Of a DNA stretch of 64,000 bases, positions 33,397 to 44,831 are shown piece after piece. The stretch is from Chenopodium formosanum. Its lineage: Eukaryota > Streptophyta > Magnoliopsida > Caryophyllales > Amaranthaceae. Position 1 is the stretch's first letter. Every line of letters starts with the position of its first letter. A program made the translations under genes and the position numbers. The notes below the pieces were generated by a model. The model was not told where the DNA came from, ran no database searches, and saw only the letters and a program-made list of their open reading frames with translations. The stretch covers positions 80,584,402 to 80,648,401 of the forward strand of contig CM044871.1 of NCBI GenBank assembly GCA_024500155.1. The letters run 5' to 3'.

Positions 33397-34470
33397 ATTT
33401 TATTCAAGGAATATATCCTCATTCACATTTTGTTATGTATCCCTTCCTAAACTCACGCCACTTTAAAAAAAACTCATCCCATTTCCTAATTCATAGGTTA
33501 TTATACAAAAAAATAAAAATGAAAAATTGAATGGTTATTCAATTTTTTAGAGCTTTAAACGTTCAGTAATGGCAGACAAATAACAAAACTTGACTGATGA
33601 CAACATAACTTATAAAATAACCAAATTAACTGTAATACACATATATTGTTATGCTAATGATTATAAAAATATTATGTCGACCTTTGTCAATATAATTGCT
33701 GCTTCAGCATTTAACAATGGCAAATTACTCCCAAAATAATATGATTTTTAAAAATTAATAAACGCTTAAATCTTATAGTTATTTTGACTTAATATTGAAG
33801 CACATTTATGATAAATTATCATTAGTTTTATTGATTTCATATACAATTAAGTAATTTTAAAATGGACGAGTTTTATATGATGGGTGAAGGTTTTTGGTTG
33901 AAGATGAAGATTTTAGCATGAACATGAAATAAGATGTAGTTGATCGAGATTCATAGGAAGGTTATTTAAGGTTGAAGATGACATATTTATTATTTGCTAA
34001 ATTTTTTTTATTCTAAAAAAAATAATAATTTCTAATTGTTAAACAAAAATCAATTAAACAAACAATCCCTTGATGACTGTTTTGTTGAGGTATCGAATTG
34101 GACGGCTAGGATTAGTCAATTAAAAAATAAATGGATGATATTTAATCTCTTACCGTAGTCGTTCGTAGTCGACGACTACGATAGAATTTTTATAGTGTAT
34201 GAAGGGGTTAAAAACAGAAATTTACATGGTGTGGTATATGAGTATAATCTAGACATTTATCTTGAAATGAGTAGAAAGCTATGTTTAGTCCACCTTATTT
34301 TTTCTGATGTAATTTATTATTATTTTTTTATTTTAATTTATTTTTTATTCAATCTAAACTGCGGAGTAAGTAATACAGAGTAAGGAAATGAAATAAGGTG
34401 AACAAAACATAATCTAAATTTTAAATACGAGTATGTAAGAGATGTTAGACTGCTTTTCATTATTCAATAT
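33397..34470. other. Intergenic, AT-rich, including the right end of the outer MULE
   Basis: No gene is seen. It contains the right inverted terminus (about 34100-34189) and flanking duplication (34190-34202) of the 12.4 kb outer element. Confidence 0.5.
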
Positions 34471-35158
34471 AATCCCTCCGTATTTTATTACTTGCTCTAT
34501 TTTTCTATGCGTGACCCTATTTCAATTGGAGCTTGATCCGATGAGTCGATCCGCCGGTCATCCCTCCAACATATGGGGATCTACCCTCTTGCTTTTGTTT
34601 TTTTACCTACAGGAGCGCAGCAACCAAGGTGCTGACTGAAAGGGGTATTCGCTCCAACATGCGAAGAACGTCCGAGATGAGACGAGACACCTTATATTAT
34701 AGAAAGGCGCTTTGAGCGGGCTTCTCCAAGTATCCACACGAATTTTCAATGCAAGTGGATGAGATCAGTCGAATGGAGCTTAAATCTACACAATAAGCCT
34801 CACTATTAATAAGAATCTAACCGGTGGATCGAAGCAACTCGACTGAACATAGGTTAGGTATTTGCTGATAACCGGACTTTTACAAGCTCCGATCCAACTT
34901 TTTTTGGGGGCAGAAATTAAGAAATAAACTGAACTGAAAATAAGTTGAAGAGAACGAGCCCTAAGTAGAGAAGAGAGAGAATATAAAAAATACTAAAATA
35001 TGATGTGAAGGGACCATTAGTGGGAGGAAAATTAGTAATATATTATTAAAAGTTTTCAAAAAAAAAAATTAAATAAAAAATGGAACAAGTAATAAAATAT
35101 AGCCGCAGAAAAAAAAAAAAAAAAAAAGTAGAGCAAGTAATAAAATATGACGAGAGTA
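34471..35158. repeat. Composite: split Stowaway ends around an unrecognised island
   Basis: CCCTCCGTATTTTATTACTT at the left and, inverted, CTCTCGTCATATTTTATTAC at the right look like the two ends of one Stowaway family. Between them lie an unrecognised mixed-composition island (about 34510-34895), the right half of a (CAGTT)n MITE (34898-34963) and further Stowaway-like sequence (34975-35100). Confidence 0.45.
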
Positions 35159-35438
35159 TTAAATTTAACTATAATTTTAGTCTAACATAATACGCAGTAA
35201 AAACATATTTTGTCATATGATATCTTGTTAGATAGGGTTAATATATAATTTCATGATACGTAATACTCCGTAGTAACTTTTAATACCGTATAATTTTTAT
35301 TAACATTTAATGATATAAAAACAAGGTTAAATTAGTGTATAGACATGTGTGTAAATATTGATTGTGTCAGTTATTCCAGAATACAGGCACTAAAAGACAA
35401 TAACTAACAGAGGGTACAATTGTGCAAAAAGACTTGCG

Positions 35439-35833
35439 TGGACTTGGTCCACAATAATATTATTGTGGACCTGAGGTATATACACACGCAACTGACATTA
35501 TATTGAACATAGTGACCATTATTTTTAACATAGTAACTTTATTTTTAACATAGTAACCTTTATTAAAACTACTACAACGTTTAATAATATCGTGAACTTG
35601 AAATACGACGCTATTACCCTAATTTTAACACAGTGACCTTTATTATTCATATTAATCCGTATATAAAATATTTCATTACAAAAATAACCCCTTAAGCCTA
35701 TATATTACCAAAATGATTTTTATTTCAACATAGTGAACTTTTTTTAATTATAGTAACCCTTTTTTTTATTAATAAAAAATCATACTTTTTCTAATGTTAA
35801 TGGTCCACAATAAATTAGTGTGAACCAGGTCCA
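35439..35833. mobile_element. Inverted-repeat element with internal ACATAGTAAC repeats
   Basis: The left end TGGACTTGGTCCACAATAAT and the right end on the minus strand (TGGACCTGGTTCACACTAAT) are imperfect inverted repeats. The body contains several degenerate TTTAACATAGTAACCTTTAT units. No clear target duplication is seen. Confidence 0.5.
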
Positions 35834-35839
35834 TTTAAA

Positions 35840-36259
35840 AATTAGTAACAATTGTGGGTACAACATATGAAAAGAAAAAAAAAGGAGATCAAGTGGGAAT
35901 ATTGTCGGGACGGCAGCGTTTATGGTTGCCGACGTGGGAGGTTGTCATTTGTGGATAAGGTTTGAGTCTCCCACTTGCCTGATCAATACCAAATCCTACA
36001 CCGCACGTGAGTTATGTCACGTGATCGTATAATTTTTTTATCACCCTTTTCTGTCGAAGTGTCACTGTTATCCATCCACGTGTTCTTTGATTCTTCCTAC
36101 TTCCTCCGTAAATGAAAATGGTTGATAATATAGAAGAATATTTTGAGATAATTCAAATGAGATTTTAGGTAAATATTTTTTCATTGTGTATAAATTACAA
36201 AAGACCGTAAAAGGTGAATAAGTGAATAGTGCAAGTACGGAGTACGTTATTAGTCAAAT
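35840..36259. other. Intergenic
   Basis: No gene is seen. The sequence around 35900-36050 is less AT-rich (for example CACGTGAGTTATGTCACGTG) but has no supported open frame. Confidence 0.4.
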
Positions 36260-36262
36260 TAA

Positions 36263-36399
36263 GGGTCTATTCTCGTACGTTTATTTTCAGTTCACCTCCT
36301 TATTTCCTTCTCTTATAAAATATTCAGTCCAGTTTAGTTCAGCACAACTCAGTTCAGTTCAATTTAATTCAGCTGAGTTCAGTTTATGAAAACATACCC
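36263..36399. mobile_element. (CAGTT)n-body Tourist-type MITE, copy 4
   Basis: TAA lies at 36260-36262 and 36400-36402. The ends are GGGTCTATTCTCGTACG and, inverted, GGGTATGTTTTCATAAAC. The body is CAGTTC pentamers with the family's CTTATAAAATATTCAG centre. Confidence 0.75.
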
Positions 36400-36402
36400 T
36401 AA

Positions 36403-38707
36403 GTCTTATAAAACATAAAGGAAAAAAAGGATATTTTTTTTTAAAAAATTTTTTACAGTAATTATTTATTTATTTTTTAAATTCCACAATTCATCACAGG
36501 TTACCGGTAGTCCGGTATGCTTAGATATTATTTGTGGGACATGCATGTGGTGATGGTTCCTGAACATCATTGCACGTTAACAACAATAATATTCAATTAT
36601 TTTTGGGCTTTACAAGATGCCCAACTTTTGATTGGGCCTCAAGCTATGTTATATATTTCCTTTTTTAATTTTTTTTTAATTGCACTATTTAGAATTTTAA
36701 ACTATTTACATAATAATGAGAAAATATAAGTTTATCAATATGATAGACAAAATTTGTTTATCAAATGGCAAAATCGTAAATAAAGCAACAACTTTTTATT
36801 AAACACGGGTCCCACTGTTGTTGATATATTTATGAAAATGTCATGATAACTAGGCATTTATGTTGTTTTATTTACTATATTTTGTCATTTGATAAACAAG
36901 TTTTGTTTATCAAATTTATTAATTGGGACTTCCTCCATAATAATAGCCTTCGACTAAATTTTGTAATTTATCTGCATGTAAAAATATAATCCTGTGGTAT
37001 TTGTTTGATTTGTCTTAACATACATAGGAATTTTCTTTTTATTTTTTTTTTTTAAAAAAAGGAAGTACTTCATGCTTATTAGAGTTATTACTTCGTAATC
37101 TTTTATATAATTGTAGAGTGATATAACCACAATCTTTCAAAAGCCAAATTCTCAAATCTCATGCATTTGAGTTTTGGCTTTTTTTTTTTTTTTTTTTTTT
37201 GTTATAACCTCCAATTAAATAACTTACTAACACATAAACCTTGTACATAACTTTAAATTTGGTTCATACAAATACAAAGTACTTCCTCCGTTACATATTA
37301 CTTGCAATAAAAGGGTATTATTTGTGAAATATAAAATTTTTCTTTATTGCGAGTAATATTTAATGGAGGGAGTATTTTAGAACCTATTAAAATTTTTACT
37401 CACTAATAATTAATGCAAATCCCCCTAATTTAATCCCATCGTATCTTTCTCTTACTTCACCTAAACAAAATTATTTTCTCAACAGATTTTTTTTTTCCCA
37501 AAACTATAAACTGTAATTAATTAATAATTCCCACTACATTCCCTCTCATAAATATTTAGGGTTAAGGAAAATAGGAAATTCAATTTTAGTGAACCTTACA
37601 TATCATCTAATAATACATACTTTTAGATGCAATGCATTCAATAATTTTCTACTTCGTATTAAAACTATTAAATTAGATAGTATGAGGAAGTAATTAATTA
37701 GGATCTTGCTAACGAATGCCCCGAGGCGTTGGATAAGCATTTAAAATATTGACTAAAATGGTTTGGGAAAATTAAACATGATAAAATCACGCGTTGATCA
37801 TGTAATTAATGTTCATTTTAATTTAATTTTTCTACTTTTAGCTAGCTTATCCAACGCCTCCAGGACGTTCGTTATCTTTTGTTAATTAATTAATGGATCT
37901 CAACAATAAGTGGATTTTGCAACATCTTCATTGGATAAGGGAGAAATGGAGAATGTATATCTTGTGTTATTCTTGGAATATATAAACATATAAGTTGGAG
38001 TACATTTCCTATGCGAATCTGCTAATTTTGCGTACAAGTTCATTTACCTTTCTTTTAAAGCAAATTGGTTTCGCAAATTTTGAATTATCCATTTTACTTG
38101 TACTTTTTATAGTTATTTTGTTACGTTTTAGAATGACCTTTAATATTTAAGATAGACATTGAAACAAAATATGGAGTGCTTATAGATTAAATTTCATTAT
38201 TAGAAAGTAGAAGTCTGTATAAGTTAATGAGATATGACTCATATATATGCTGTTGTTTTTCCACCTTTACTAAATTAAAAGATTTAAGATTAGAATAGTA
38301 AATAGTTTAATGATCTTTGTTCAAGTGTAATATGGATTAAAATTTAATTTATTCAATTCGAGACTGTAAATCCAATTCAATCCCTAGTGTTTGGACTTAA
38401 GACTATAAGTATTAGTAACATAGAATGATTGCTATTTAATGAAAAAAGATGTCATATTTGTGGTGGATGAACTGATGTAGAAATGCCATATATTGTAACC
38501 ACGATCTAATTAACCGTTAGAGGACCAATTCAACCAAAAGCTTAAGCTGATGGTTGAGGCCCAGGAATATGTTTTATACTCTATACAGAATTAATTAACA
38601 TATGATATACATTTTTTTTTTTCTATATTCCTCTAATCATACATTAGTTTCTCACACAACGCATTTGTGTACAGCAAATCACATCATGTGACTGCTTGTA
38701 AATAAAT
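36403..38707. other. Intergenic, AT-rich
   Basis: No gene is supported. The frame 36517-36729 has no recognisable motif. A Stowaway hairpin (37282-37372) is listed separately. Near 38515-38570 a sequence containing AAAGCTTAAGCTGATGGTTG looks like a dispersed plant repeat. Confidence 0.45.
37282..37372. mobile_element. Stowaway MITE (short hairpin)
   Basis: TA lies at 37280-37281 and 37373-37374. The 91 bp element folds almost end to end (CTTCCTCCGTTACATATTAC with GTAATATTTAATGGAGGGAG) around the loop GGGTATTATTTGTGAAATAT. Confidence 0.75.
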
Positions 38708-38862
38708 AAAGTAACCCTAATAACATTGACCGAATAACCTATGTAATACTAACCGAGTAACCCTAACAACACTAACTAAGTAACCCTATAATACTAACGA
38801 AGTAACTTATGTGACACTGATTAACTAACCATTATAATGTTAATGAACAAACCATTATGAAT
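38708..38862. repeat. ~24 bp tandem repeat, CTAACNAAGTAACCCTA-like
   Basis: About six degenerate units of the form ACTAACCGAGTAACCCTAAC are arranged head to tail. Similar 'gagtaacccc' motifs occur near 24280-24320. No gene overlaps. Confidence 0.6.
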
Positions 38863-39398
38863 GGTTTCAGCCACATATAAGAATTTACGTGTTTCTAAAT
38901 ATGCTATGATAAAAAATTATGAATAAATGATATTTTGAAAAATCAAATTGAAACAAACTCAAAAGAACCAATAATAAGATATTTTTTCGGCCAACAAATT
39001 TTATTATACGAAGTATGGAGTATGAAATAATAGTAATTGCTTTTTTTGGTAGATCTCTTATAATTTATGTTTCAATAATACAGTAGTCCTTTTCCTTCTG
39101 TTGAGGGTCTTCTACCAAATCTCTAAGACGACTTTAAATCCACTCGTTACAATAGTCATATGATACTTCGTATTGTTTATTATTTTGTGGTTTGAAATTT
39201 TAGGTAAAAAAATAAAAATAAATTTACAATAACTTCATGAACTGATCACCATTGAAAAAGTTATTGAATTACGAAACCATGGACTATAAAAAAGTTTATC
39301 ACTTAACCGAAGATATATGTGAATAATACTCGTATCAAATAAGGAAAGATAAGTTATGATAAGTGTTAATTCAAATTACAATTAAAATAAGTTATATA

Positions 39399-39484
39399 TC
39401 CTCCGAATCCTATTATATGCAACTTTAGGGTATTATTTGTGAGATATAAAAAATTCCAAAGTTGCATATAATATGATTCGGAGC
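39399..39484. mobile_element. Stowaway-like MITE (short hairpin)
   Basis: TA lies on both sides (39397-39398, 39485-39486). The arms CTCCGAATCCTATTATATGC and GCATATAATATGATTCGGAG are complementary with a one-base bulge. The loop GGGTATTATTTGTGAGATAT is shared with the 37282 copy, so both belong to one family. Confidence 0.7.
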
Positions 39485-39527
39485 TAGTAATAAGGTTTTA
39501 AAAGTGCAGATAAAATCAGGTAAGTAA

Positions 39528-40006
39528 GTGCATGTTTAGTTCACCTTATGTTCATTTATTTCAATCTAATAAGTTCAGATAAGATAAATTCTAGAAAAAT
39601 AAGTTCTGATAAGGGTACCTAAATACTTCCTTTGTTCTTTAATTTTTTAGTTCACACATTTACTTTATCATGCTTGTCAATGCACAGTAACAACGATTTA
39701 TATCTCTAATTATCAACACTATAAGTTTATAAAACTATGATTTTAGTAAAATGTACATTAAGATGATTCAATTAAGATCTCACGTAACTATATGTATATT
39801 TTTGACACACACGTGACTATATTTTACTATAGCTATATATCACAAAAGCTAGTCAAAGTGTAATTTGTGAATAGTATAAAAATCGAACCGAGTCAACTAA
39901 AAAAGAACAGAGGAACTATATATTACAACTAAAATTTAGTTTTAATTAGTTCAAATAAGTTTAATTTAGGTGAAGTAAATGAAAATTAAGTGAATTGAAC
40001 ACGTCC
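39528..40006. mobile_element. Tourist-like MITE with nested Stowaway
   Basis: TAA lies at 39525-39527 and 40007-40009. The ends are GTGCATGTTTAGTTCACC and, inverted, GGACGTGTTCAATTCACTT. It is interrupted by a Stowaway element at 39626-39916. Confidence 0.5.
39626..39916. mobile_element. Stowaway-like MITE nested in a Tourist-like MITE
   Basis: TA lies on both sides (39624-39625, 39917-39918). The ends CTTCCTTTGTTCTTTAATTT and, inverted, GTTCCTCTGTTCTTTTTTAG are complementary. Confidence 0.55.
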
Positions 40007-40009
40007 TAA

Positions 40010-40903
40010 ATATGACCCAAATCAAAGTGACTACAAGTAATCGGGCTAAGGGCTATAAGCCCAAGTTTTAGCTTGTTTGAAACAATATCACAAATTATCT
40101 TATTACTCGAGGAGAAAAAAATTTAAGCCAAATCTTATACGGAGTATCATTATATGCATACAGTTGCACTTATTTGCACATTAGATTTGATGATACTCGT
40201 ATAAAATACTTCATAAGAAAATGCTAATTGCCATAAGGGCTACATGCCTATGCATAAAAAACTTCAAATGTACTCCTTAAAAAAAAATAAAAATAAAAAT
40301 AACATTAATTACACTGATTTACGTGTGATTTTGCCATACATTTATAAATAAATATAATTAAAGTAATTACCTCTGACATCGTTACAATATATGTGTCAAC
40401 CTCTTGTAAAAAAATTTCCCGCAAAAATAATTAATAACATCATTCTTTATTTTTTAAATGATGAAGTAATTATATATTTTCCTAAAAGATTTTTCATAGA
40501 GTGGTTAGACTATTTTATTTTCGTATAACAATTATCTTTCCTCCTATTTATATAAATCATATGAATTTGGGATTCCACTCTTCATTAATCATTAATTTAT
40601 TATATTTTGCTTAAATTATTTATACTACGCATTACACACAAATAGGCTAAAAAATTTATTGTTAAAATTGTGCATCACATGAGACTAACCTAGTTTCTAA
40701 ATTTATACGGAGAACCAAATTACAAGAGATATTAAATGTTTATTTATAACATTAAGGGGTATACATAACATTATCCTAATAAATACTCCTTATACAGTTA
40801 TATACAACTATAAGTATACTTAACAAGTTTAATACAGAGTACTTGCACCCTTTTCTTATTAAAAAAAAAAAAAAAAGAAGTACTAGTACCAATTCCTTGA
40901 GCT
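40010..40903. other. Intergenic, AT-rich, no gene seen
   Basis: No exon, repeat boundary or RNA gene was recognised between the Tourist-like MITE and the PIF/Harbinger element. Confidence 0.5.
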
Positions 40904-41863
40904 TTAGAGCATTCCCATCAGTGAGGAGAATTTTGCTCATGAGCAAAATTGATGAGCAAAATTGATGAGCAAAATTGCAATATTTGCTTCCCCACCAATG
41001 AGCAAATCAAAATATGCTCATGAGCATAATTAAATTTGCTCATCCTATGAGCAAAAATGAAAGTGAATAGTGAAATCATGGGGCCCAGCAATAGTACTAA
41101 ATGACTTTTTTTTTTGCTTTTGACACCCTCAAAACGACGAGTTTTGGGGTTTGGTCTGAAAAACTATCCCCCAAAACGACGCGTTTTGTTGGCAGCCAAG
41201 CAAAAAAAAAAAATTAATACAGCTGCTGACAGGGGCGCGTCAGTCCAGCGAATGGGAAGCTGACACGCGTCCCTGTCAGCTTGTTCCTCCAATCAAAAAA
41301 TATTACCGTTTAGCAACGGTAATTAAATTAAAACGGTAATTTGGCCGTTTTATATTTATTAAAAACAAAAAAAATCATCAACGATTATATATTTTTTTTC
41401 TCTACTTTTGGTATAATTTCAAAAATCACAAAAACACTCAATATTACACTTAATCCCATTTCTAGTGAGATTTATGTTATATTTTCTAGTATAAAGTTGA
41501 GAAAAGTTATTTTTTTTTTTTTTTGGTTTATTATTTTTAATTACTGTTTTTAGTACTTTAATAATTTTTCAAAACGTTATTAATGATATTTTAAGTAGCT
41601 ATATTTTTTTTTAAGTTTAAAAAATCCAAAAAACTCTTTATTATTTTTACTCCCAAGTTTAGTTAGATTAAATTTTCATTTTCTAATATTACTCTTTATT
41701 TTTTAGTATAACTACTTTTTTTCTCAACAAAAAAAAAAAATATTATTTAATTACTTTTTATAGCACTCAGAAATTATTTAAAACGTTATTAACGTTATTT
41801 TATTTTAATTTAGGTGTGCCTCTTAAGTATATATTGTTGTTTTTAATTTATTACACAATATAA

Positions 41864-42124
41864 TGGATCCAAAGTGCAATATTGAGCATTAGTGAGCAGA
41901 TAAAGGCGTGTACTGAGGTTAGAGAAAGGGAGGCGAATTTACGACAACAACGGTTGGAACTTGATAGAGAAAAGGAAAAGAGGAAACAAAAACAGGTTGA
42001 TTTAGCAGAGAAGAAGATGAATTTTGATATGCTTCAATCACTTTTAGCAAGGACAACACCACTCACTCCAGCTGAAGAGGCCCACAAGGACGAGTTACTT
42101 CAATTAGTCTATGGTAGAAATTGA
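41864..42124 (+). pseudogene. PIF/Harbinger ORF1 remnant (C-terminal coiled coil only)
   Basis: The open frame runs from just after a stop at 41861-41863 to TGA at 42122-42124. It contains a charged coiled coil, LRQQRLELDREKEKRKQKQV, and ends LTPAEEAHKDELLQLVYGRN, as in the C-terminus of PIF ORF1 proteins. The N-terminal Myb/SANT DNA-binding domain is absent. An ATG at 41863 begins MDPKCNIEH then stops, out of frame with this tail, so the N-terminal region appears deleted and the junction frameshifted. ORF1 normally works with the transposase, so the element may be unable to move on its own. Confidence 0.7.
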
Positions 42125-42570
42125 CTGTATTTCCTTAATGAGTTTATTTTTAATTAGTTGTATTATTTGGTTAGATTTGTTTAATTAGTTTATCTTTAAT
42201 TAGTACTATTTTGAGGTTAGCTTTCTTTACTTAGTTAATCTTTAATTAGTTTAATTTTTATGAGTTGTATTCATGTCCCTTGTCTTATTAGACATTGAGT
42301 AGTCATATGTCTTTCATGTCAATTGTATAATTGTATTTTGAATAGTTAAGATTCTTTTATGTCTTACTATCTTAAGTGTCATTGAATTGTCAATCATGTT
42401 TCATCACTCATTGAATTGTCAGTCATGTTTTGGACTTGTTATTGAATTGTCATTCATATTTTGGACTTGTCATTGAGTTTTCATGCTTATAAATGATAGT
42501 GATACCATCTTACGCAAATATAATCCAACTTCTCAAAATTATCCAAACACCCAAGCAACCAGCAAACACA

Positions 42571-43938
42571 ATGTTTTCCATTAGCTCAACCTCCAGCTCG
42601 TCTGATTCTGATCAATACGTTGAATTTGATCATTTAGTTGACGAATTTGTCACAACCCATCTACCAACTTTGTTGTATAACAACCAAACACAACCCCAAC
42701 CCGTATCCGATGTTGAATGTGTTCCAGAGCGTAGAGGGGATACGGATAGAAGAGATAGGGAAAAGGGGCATGTTCAATTATTTAATGATTACTTTGCGAG
42801 TAATCCAGTTTATAGCGACAAACAATTCCGACGTAGATTTCGAATGCAACGACCTTTGTTTTGTAGGATTATGAACAAGGTGGTCGAGGGGGATCAATTC
42901 TTCCAGCAGCGTAGGAATGCAGCTGGAAGGCTTGGGTTATCACCGTTGCAGAAATGCACCGCTGCGATTAGAATGTTGGCGTACGGTACCTGTCCAGATG
43001 CGGTGGATGAGTATCTGCGCATTGGCGAAACTACCTCCAGATTGACTTTGCAACATTTTTGTCAAGGGGTTATTACACATTTTGAAGCTGAATATCTCAG
43101 AAGTCCCACCGACGAAGATTTAAGGAGAATCTTGCATCAAAATGAAATGCGAGGTTTTCCCGGTATGATAGGTAGCATTGACTGCATGCATTGGGAGTGG
43201 AAGAATTGTCATATGGCTTGGAAAGCGCAATACGCAGGCCGTAATAAAAATGCAACCCTCATTCTGGAGGCCGTTGCAGATCAAGATTTATGGATTTGGC
43301 ATGCATTCTTTGGGATCCCGGGATCTTGTAATGATCTTAATGTCCTTTACCGATCTCCGGTCTTTGACGATGTTCAAAATGGTCGGGCACCACCAATTCA
43401 TTTCACCGTGAACGACCATGAGTACAACTTGGGCTATTACTTAGCAGATGACATTTACCCAAAATGGGATACTTTTATTCAAGGTATAACACTTCCACAA
43501 CTTCAAAAGGATAAATTATTTGCTGATAAACAAGGTGCAGCTCGGAAGGACGTTGAACGGGCTTTTGGGGTTTTACAGGCTAGGTTTGCCATTCTACGAC
43601 AACCCTCCCTTGCGTTTAACGAAGACATATTGTGTGACATAATGAAAGCTTGTATCATTATGCACAACATGATTGTCGAAGATGAACGACACAACTATGC
43701 TCGGGCCGAAGTTTTAAGAAGGTACTATGAACAAGATCGTCCGCAAATTACAAGACCCACTACAAGTGCTACAGTTAACAACAACGAGCCTTTTGAATTC
43801 AATGTTGGCCGACCGCCAAACGTTGATTTCGACACGTACGTCCACAGAAGAATGTCACTACGTGATAGAGACACTCATGTTCAATTAAAAGCGGATTTAG
43901 TGGAACACATTTGGCAAAAATATGGTTCTATATATTAA
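42571..43938 (+). CDS. PIF/Harbinger transposase (DDE_Tnp_4 type)
   Basis: An intact frame of 455 aa with no stop or frameshift. A Ser-rich N-terminus is followed by a helix-turn-helix-like region (KQFRRRFRMQRPLFCRIMNK) and the DDE catalytic domain. Predicted catalytic residues are Asp204 in GSIDCMHW, Asp255 in SCNDLNVL and Glu329 in KDVERAFGVLQ; the family motif YYLADDIYPKW is also present. The frame is open to an earlier ATG at 42493, but a TATAAAT sits at 42488-42494, so transcription probably begins downstream of it. ATG 42571 has a good context (ACACAATG). It lies about 450 bp after the ORF1 remnant on the same strand. Activity is plausible but unproven. Confidence 0.9.
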   Translation: MFSISSTSSSSDSDQYVEFDHLVDEFVTTHLPTLLYNNQTQPQPVSDVECVPERRGDTDRRDREKGHVQLFNDYFASNPVYSDKQFRRRFRMQRPLFCRIMNKVVEGDQFFQQRRNAAGRLGLSPLQKCTAAIRMLAYGTCPDAVDEYLRIGETTSRLTLQHFCQGVITHFEAEYLRSPTDEDLRRILHQNEMRGFPGMIGSIDCMHWEWKNCHMAWKAQYAGRNKNATLILEAVADQDLWIWHAFFGIPGSCNDLNVLYRSPVFDDVQNGRAPPIHFTVNDHEYNLGYYLADDIYPKWDTFIQGITLPQLQKDKLFADKQGAARKDVERAFGVLQARFAILRQPSLAFNEDILCDIMKACIIMHNMIVEDERHNYARAEVLRRYYEQDRPQITRPTTSATVNNNEPFEFNVGRPPNVDFDTYVHRRMSLRDRDTHVQLKADLVEHIWQKYGSIY

Positions 43939-44410
43939 TGAGTAAAAAAAAAAAAAATTTGTCGTAAGATTACAATTTAATAGAGTATTAATTGTACGAT
44001 TAAAATCTAGGTTCGTTATTGGTTTGTAGTACTAAATGTATTCGTACGCTAATTAAATTTTATGTTGTATTAAATTTATAATTAATTAGCGATTAAATTT
44101 CAATATTATGAATGAATATTTTAATAATTGTATTAAATTAAATAAAAGTATAATTGTAATTAGTACCCATAAATATTCATTTAACCAAAAGATAATAAAT
44201 AATAGTAGGGTGATGTGTAAGAGAGAGAAATATTGGCAGGGTATGTGAAAAAGTAGGAGAGAGATTGATGAGCATTTTTTTTTTGCTCACTAGTGGGATA
44301 AATTTTGCTCACTAAAAATGTTCATGAACAAATTTAGTTGGGAATAGAGAGAAAGTGGGTAGAGAGAAAATGAGGAGAATTTTTTTTGCTCACTAGTGGG
44401 GATGCTCTTA

Positions 44411-44800
44411 CAAAAAAATCAAAAGAGAATCCAGTTGATTGATTTTAGAGAAAATTCAGTGTACCAAGACAATGATTTAAAATAGACAAATTTTATAGAA
44501 TCAATCATTTCCTACCACGTCATAGGTTAGTTGTATTTTTCAAGTAGAAAATTTAAGGATCATTGTTCCTAAAATTAATTCAATAGAAATATTTTCTATT
44601 GGGATTTGTACAATTTTATGATAGCGAAATATTAATAGTGTAGAATGTATTGTAATAATAAAAGAATGAATAAAACCATAGTGTAAGGACATATACATAG
44701 CTACATTGGCTTCATACAATGCCAAAGTCAATAATGTCAGACACCCATTTCCGTGGGCGAGGCCGGTTAAGCAGCAGGCAGATTTGCCCCCGCCATGCCT

Positions 44801-44831
<31 letters not shown>

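Larger units (their letters stand above)
21782..34189. mobile_element. Large MULE-like terminal-inverted-repeat element (host of nested insertions)
   Basis: The left end (ATTCTACCGTAGTTGTCGAC, from about 21785) and the right end read on the minus strand (ATTCTATCGTAGTCGTCGAC) are imperfect terminal inverted repeats extending about 85 bp. Both flanks carry TTATAGTGTATGA (21769-21781 and 34190-34202), a shared 13 bp that includes a Mutator-size 9-11 bp target duplication. The 12.4 kb interior is mostly other repeats: Tourist and Stowaway MITEs, a ~75-80 bp tandem array, the 5.2 kb inner MULE and a PIF-type element. Its own coding capacity, if any, has been lost or is not recognisable. Confidence 0.65.
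40907..44407 (+). mobile_element. PIF/Harbinger DNA transposon with intact transposase
   Basis: A 3501 bp element with TTA target duplications (40904-40906, 44408-44410). The terminal inverted repeats are GAGCATTCCCATCAGTGAG and, inverted, GAGCATCCCCACTAGTGAG. Subterminal regions hold many TGAGCAAAATT / TTTTGCTCACTAGTG motifs, probably transposase binding sites. The standard two-gene layout is present on plus: a broken ORF1 (Myb/SANT-like protein tail) followed by an intact DDE transposase. The matching termini and duplication indicate a complete element end to end. Confidence 0.9.

Noticed and set aside
34520..34720. Hammerhead-ribozyme-like GATGAG motifs (GATCCGATGAGTCGATCC, GTCCGAGATGAGACGAGAC)
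   Set aside because: The full core (CUGAUGA with a paired stem II and GAAA) is not present, so no retrozyme call is made.
42493..42570. Earlier in-frame ATG for the PIF transposase
   Set aside because: A TATAAAT overlaps it, so it is probably upstream of the transcript start. It remains possible.
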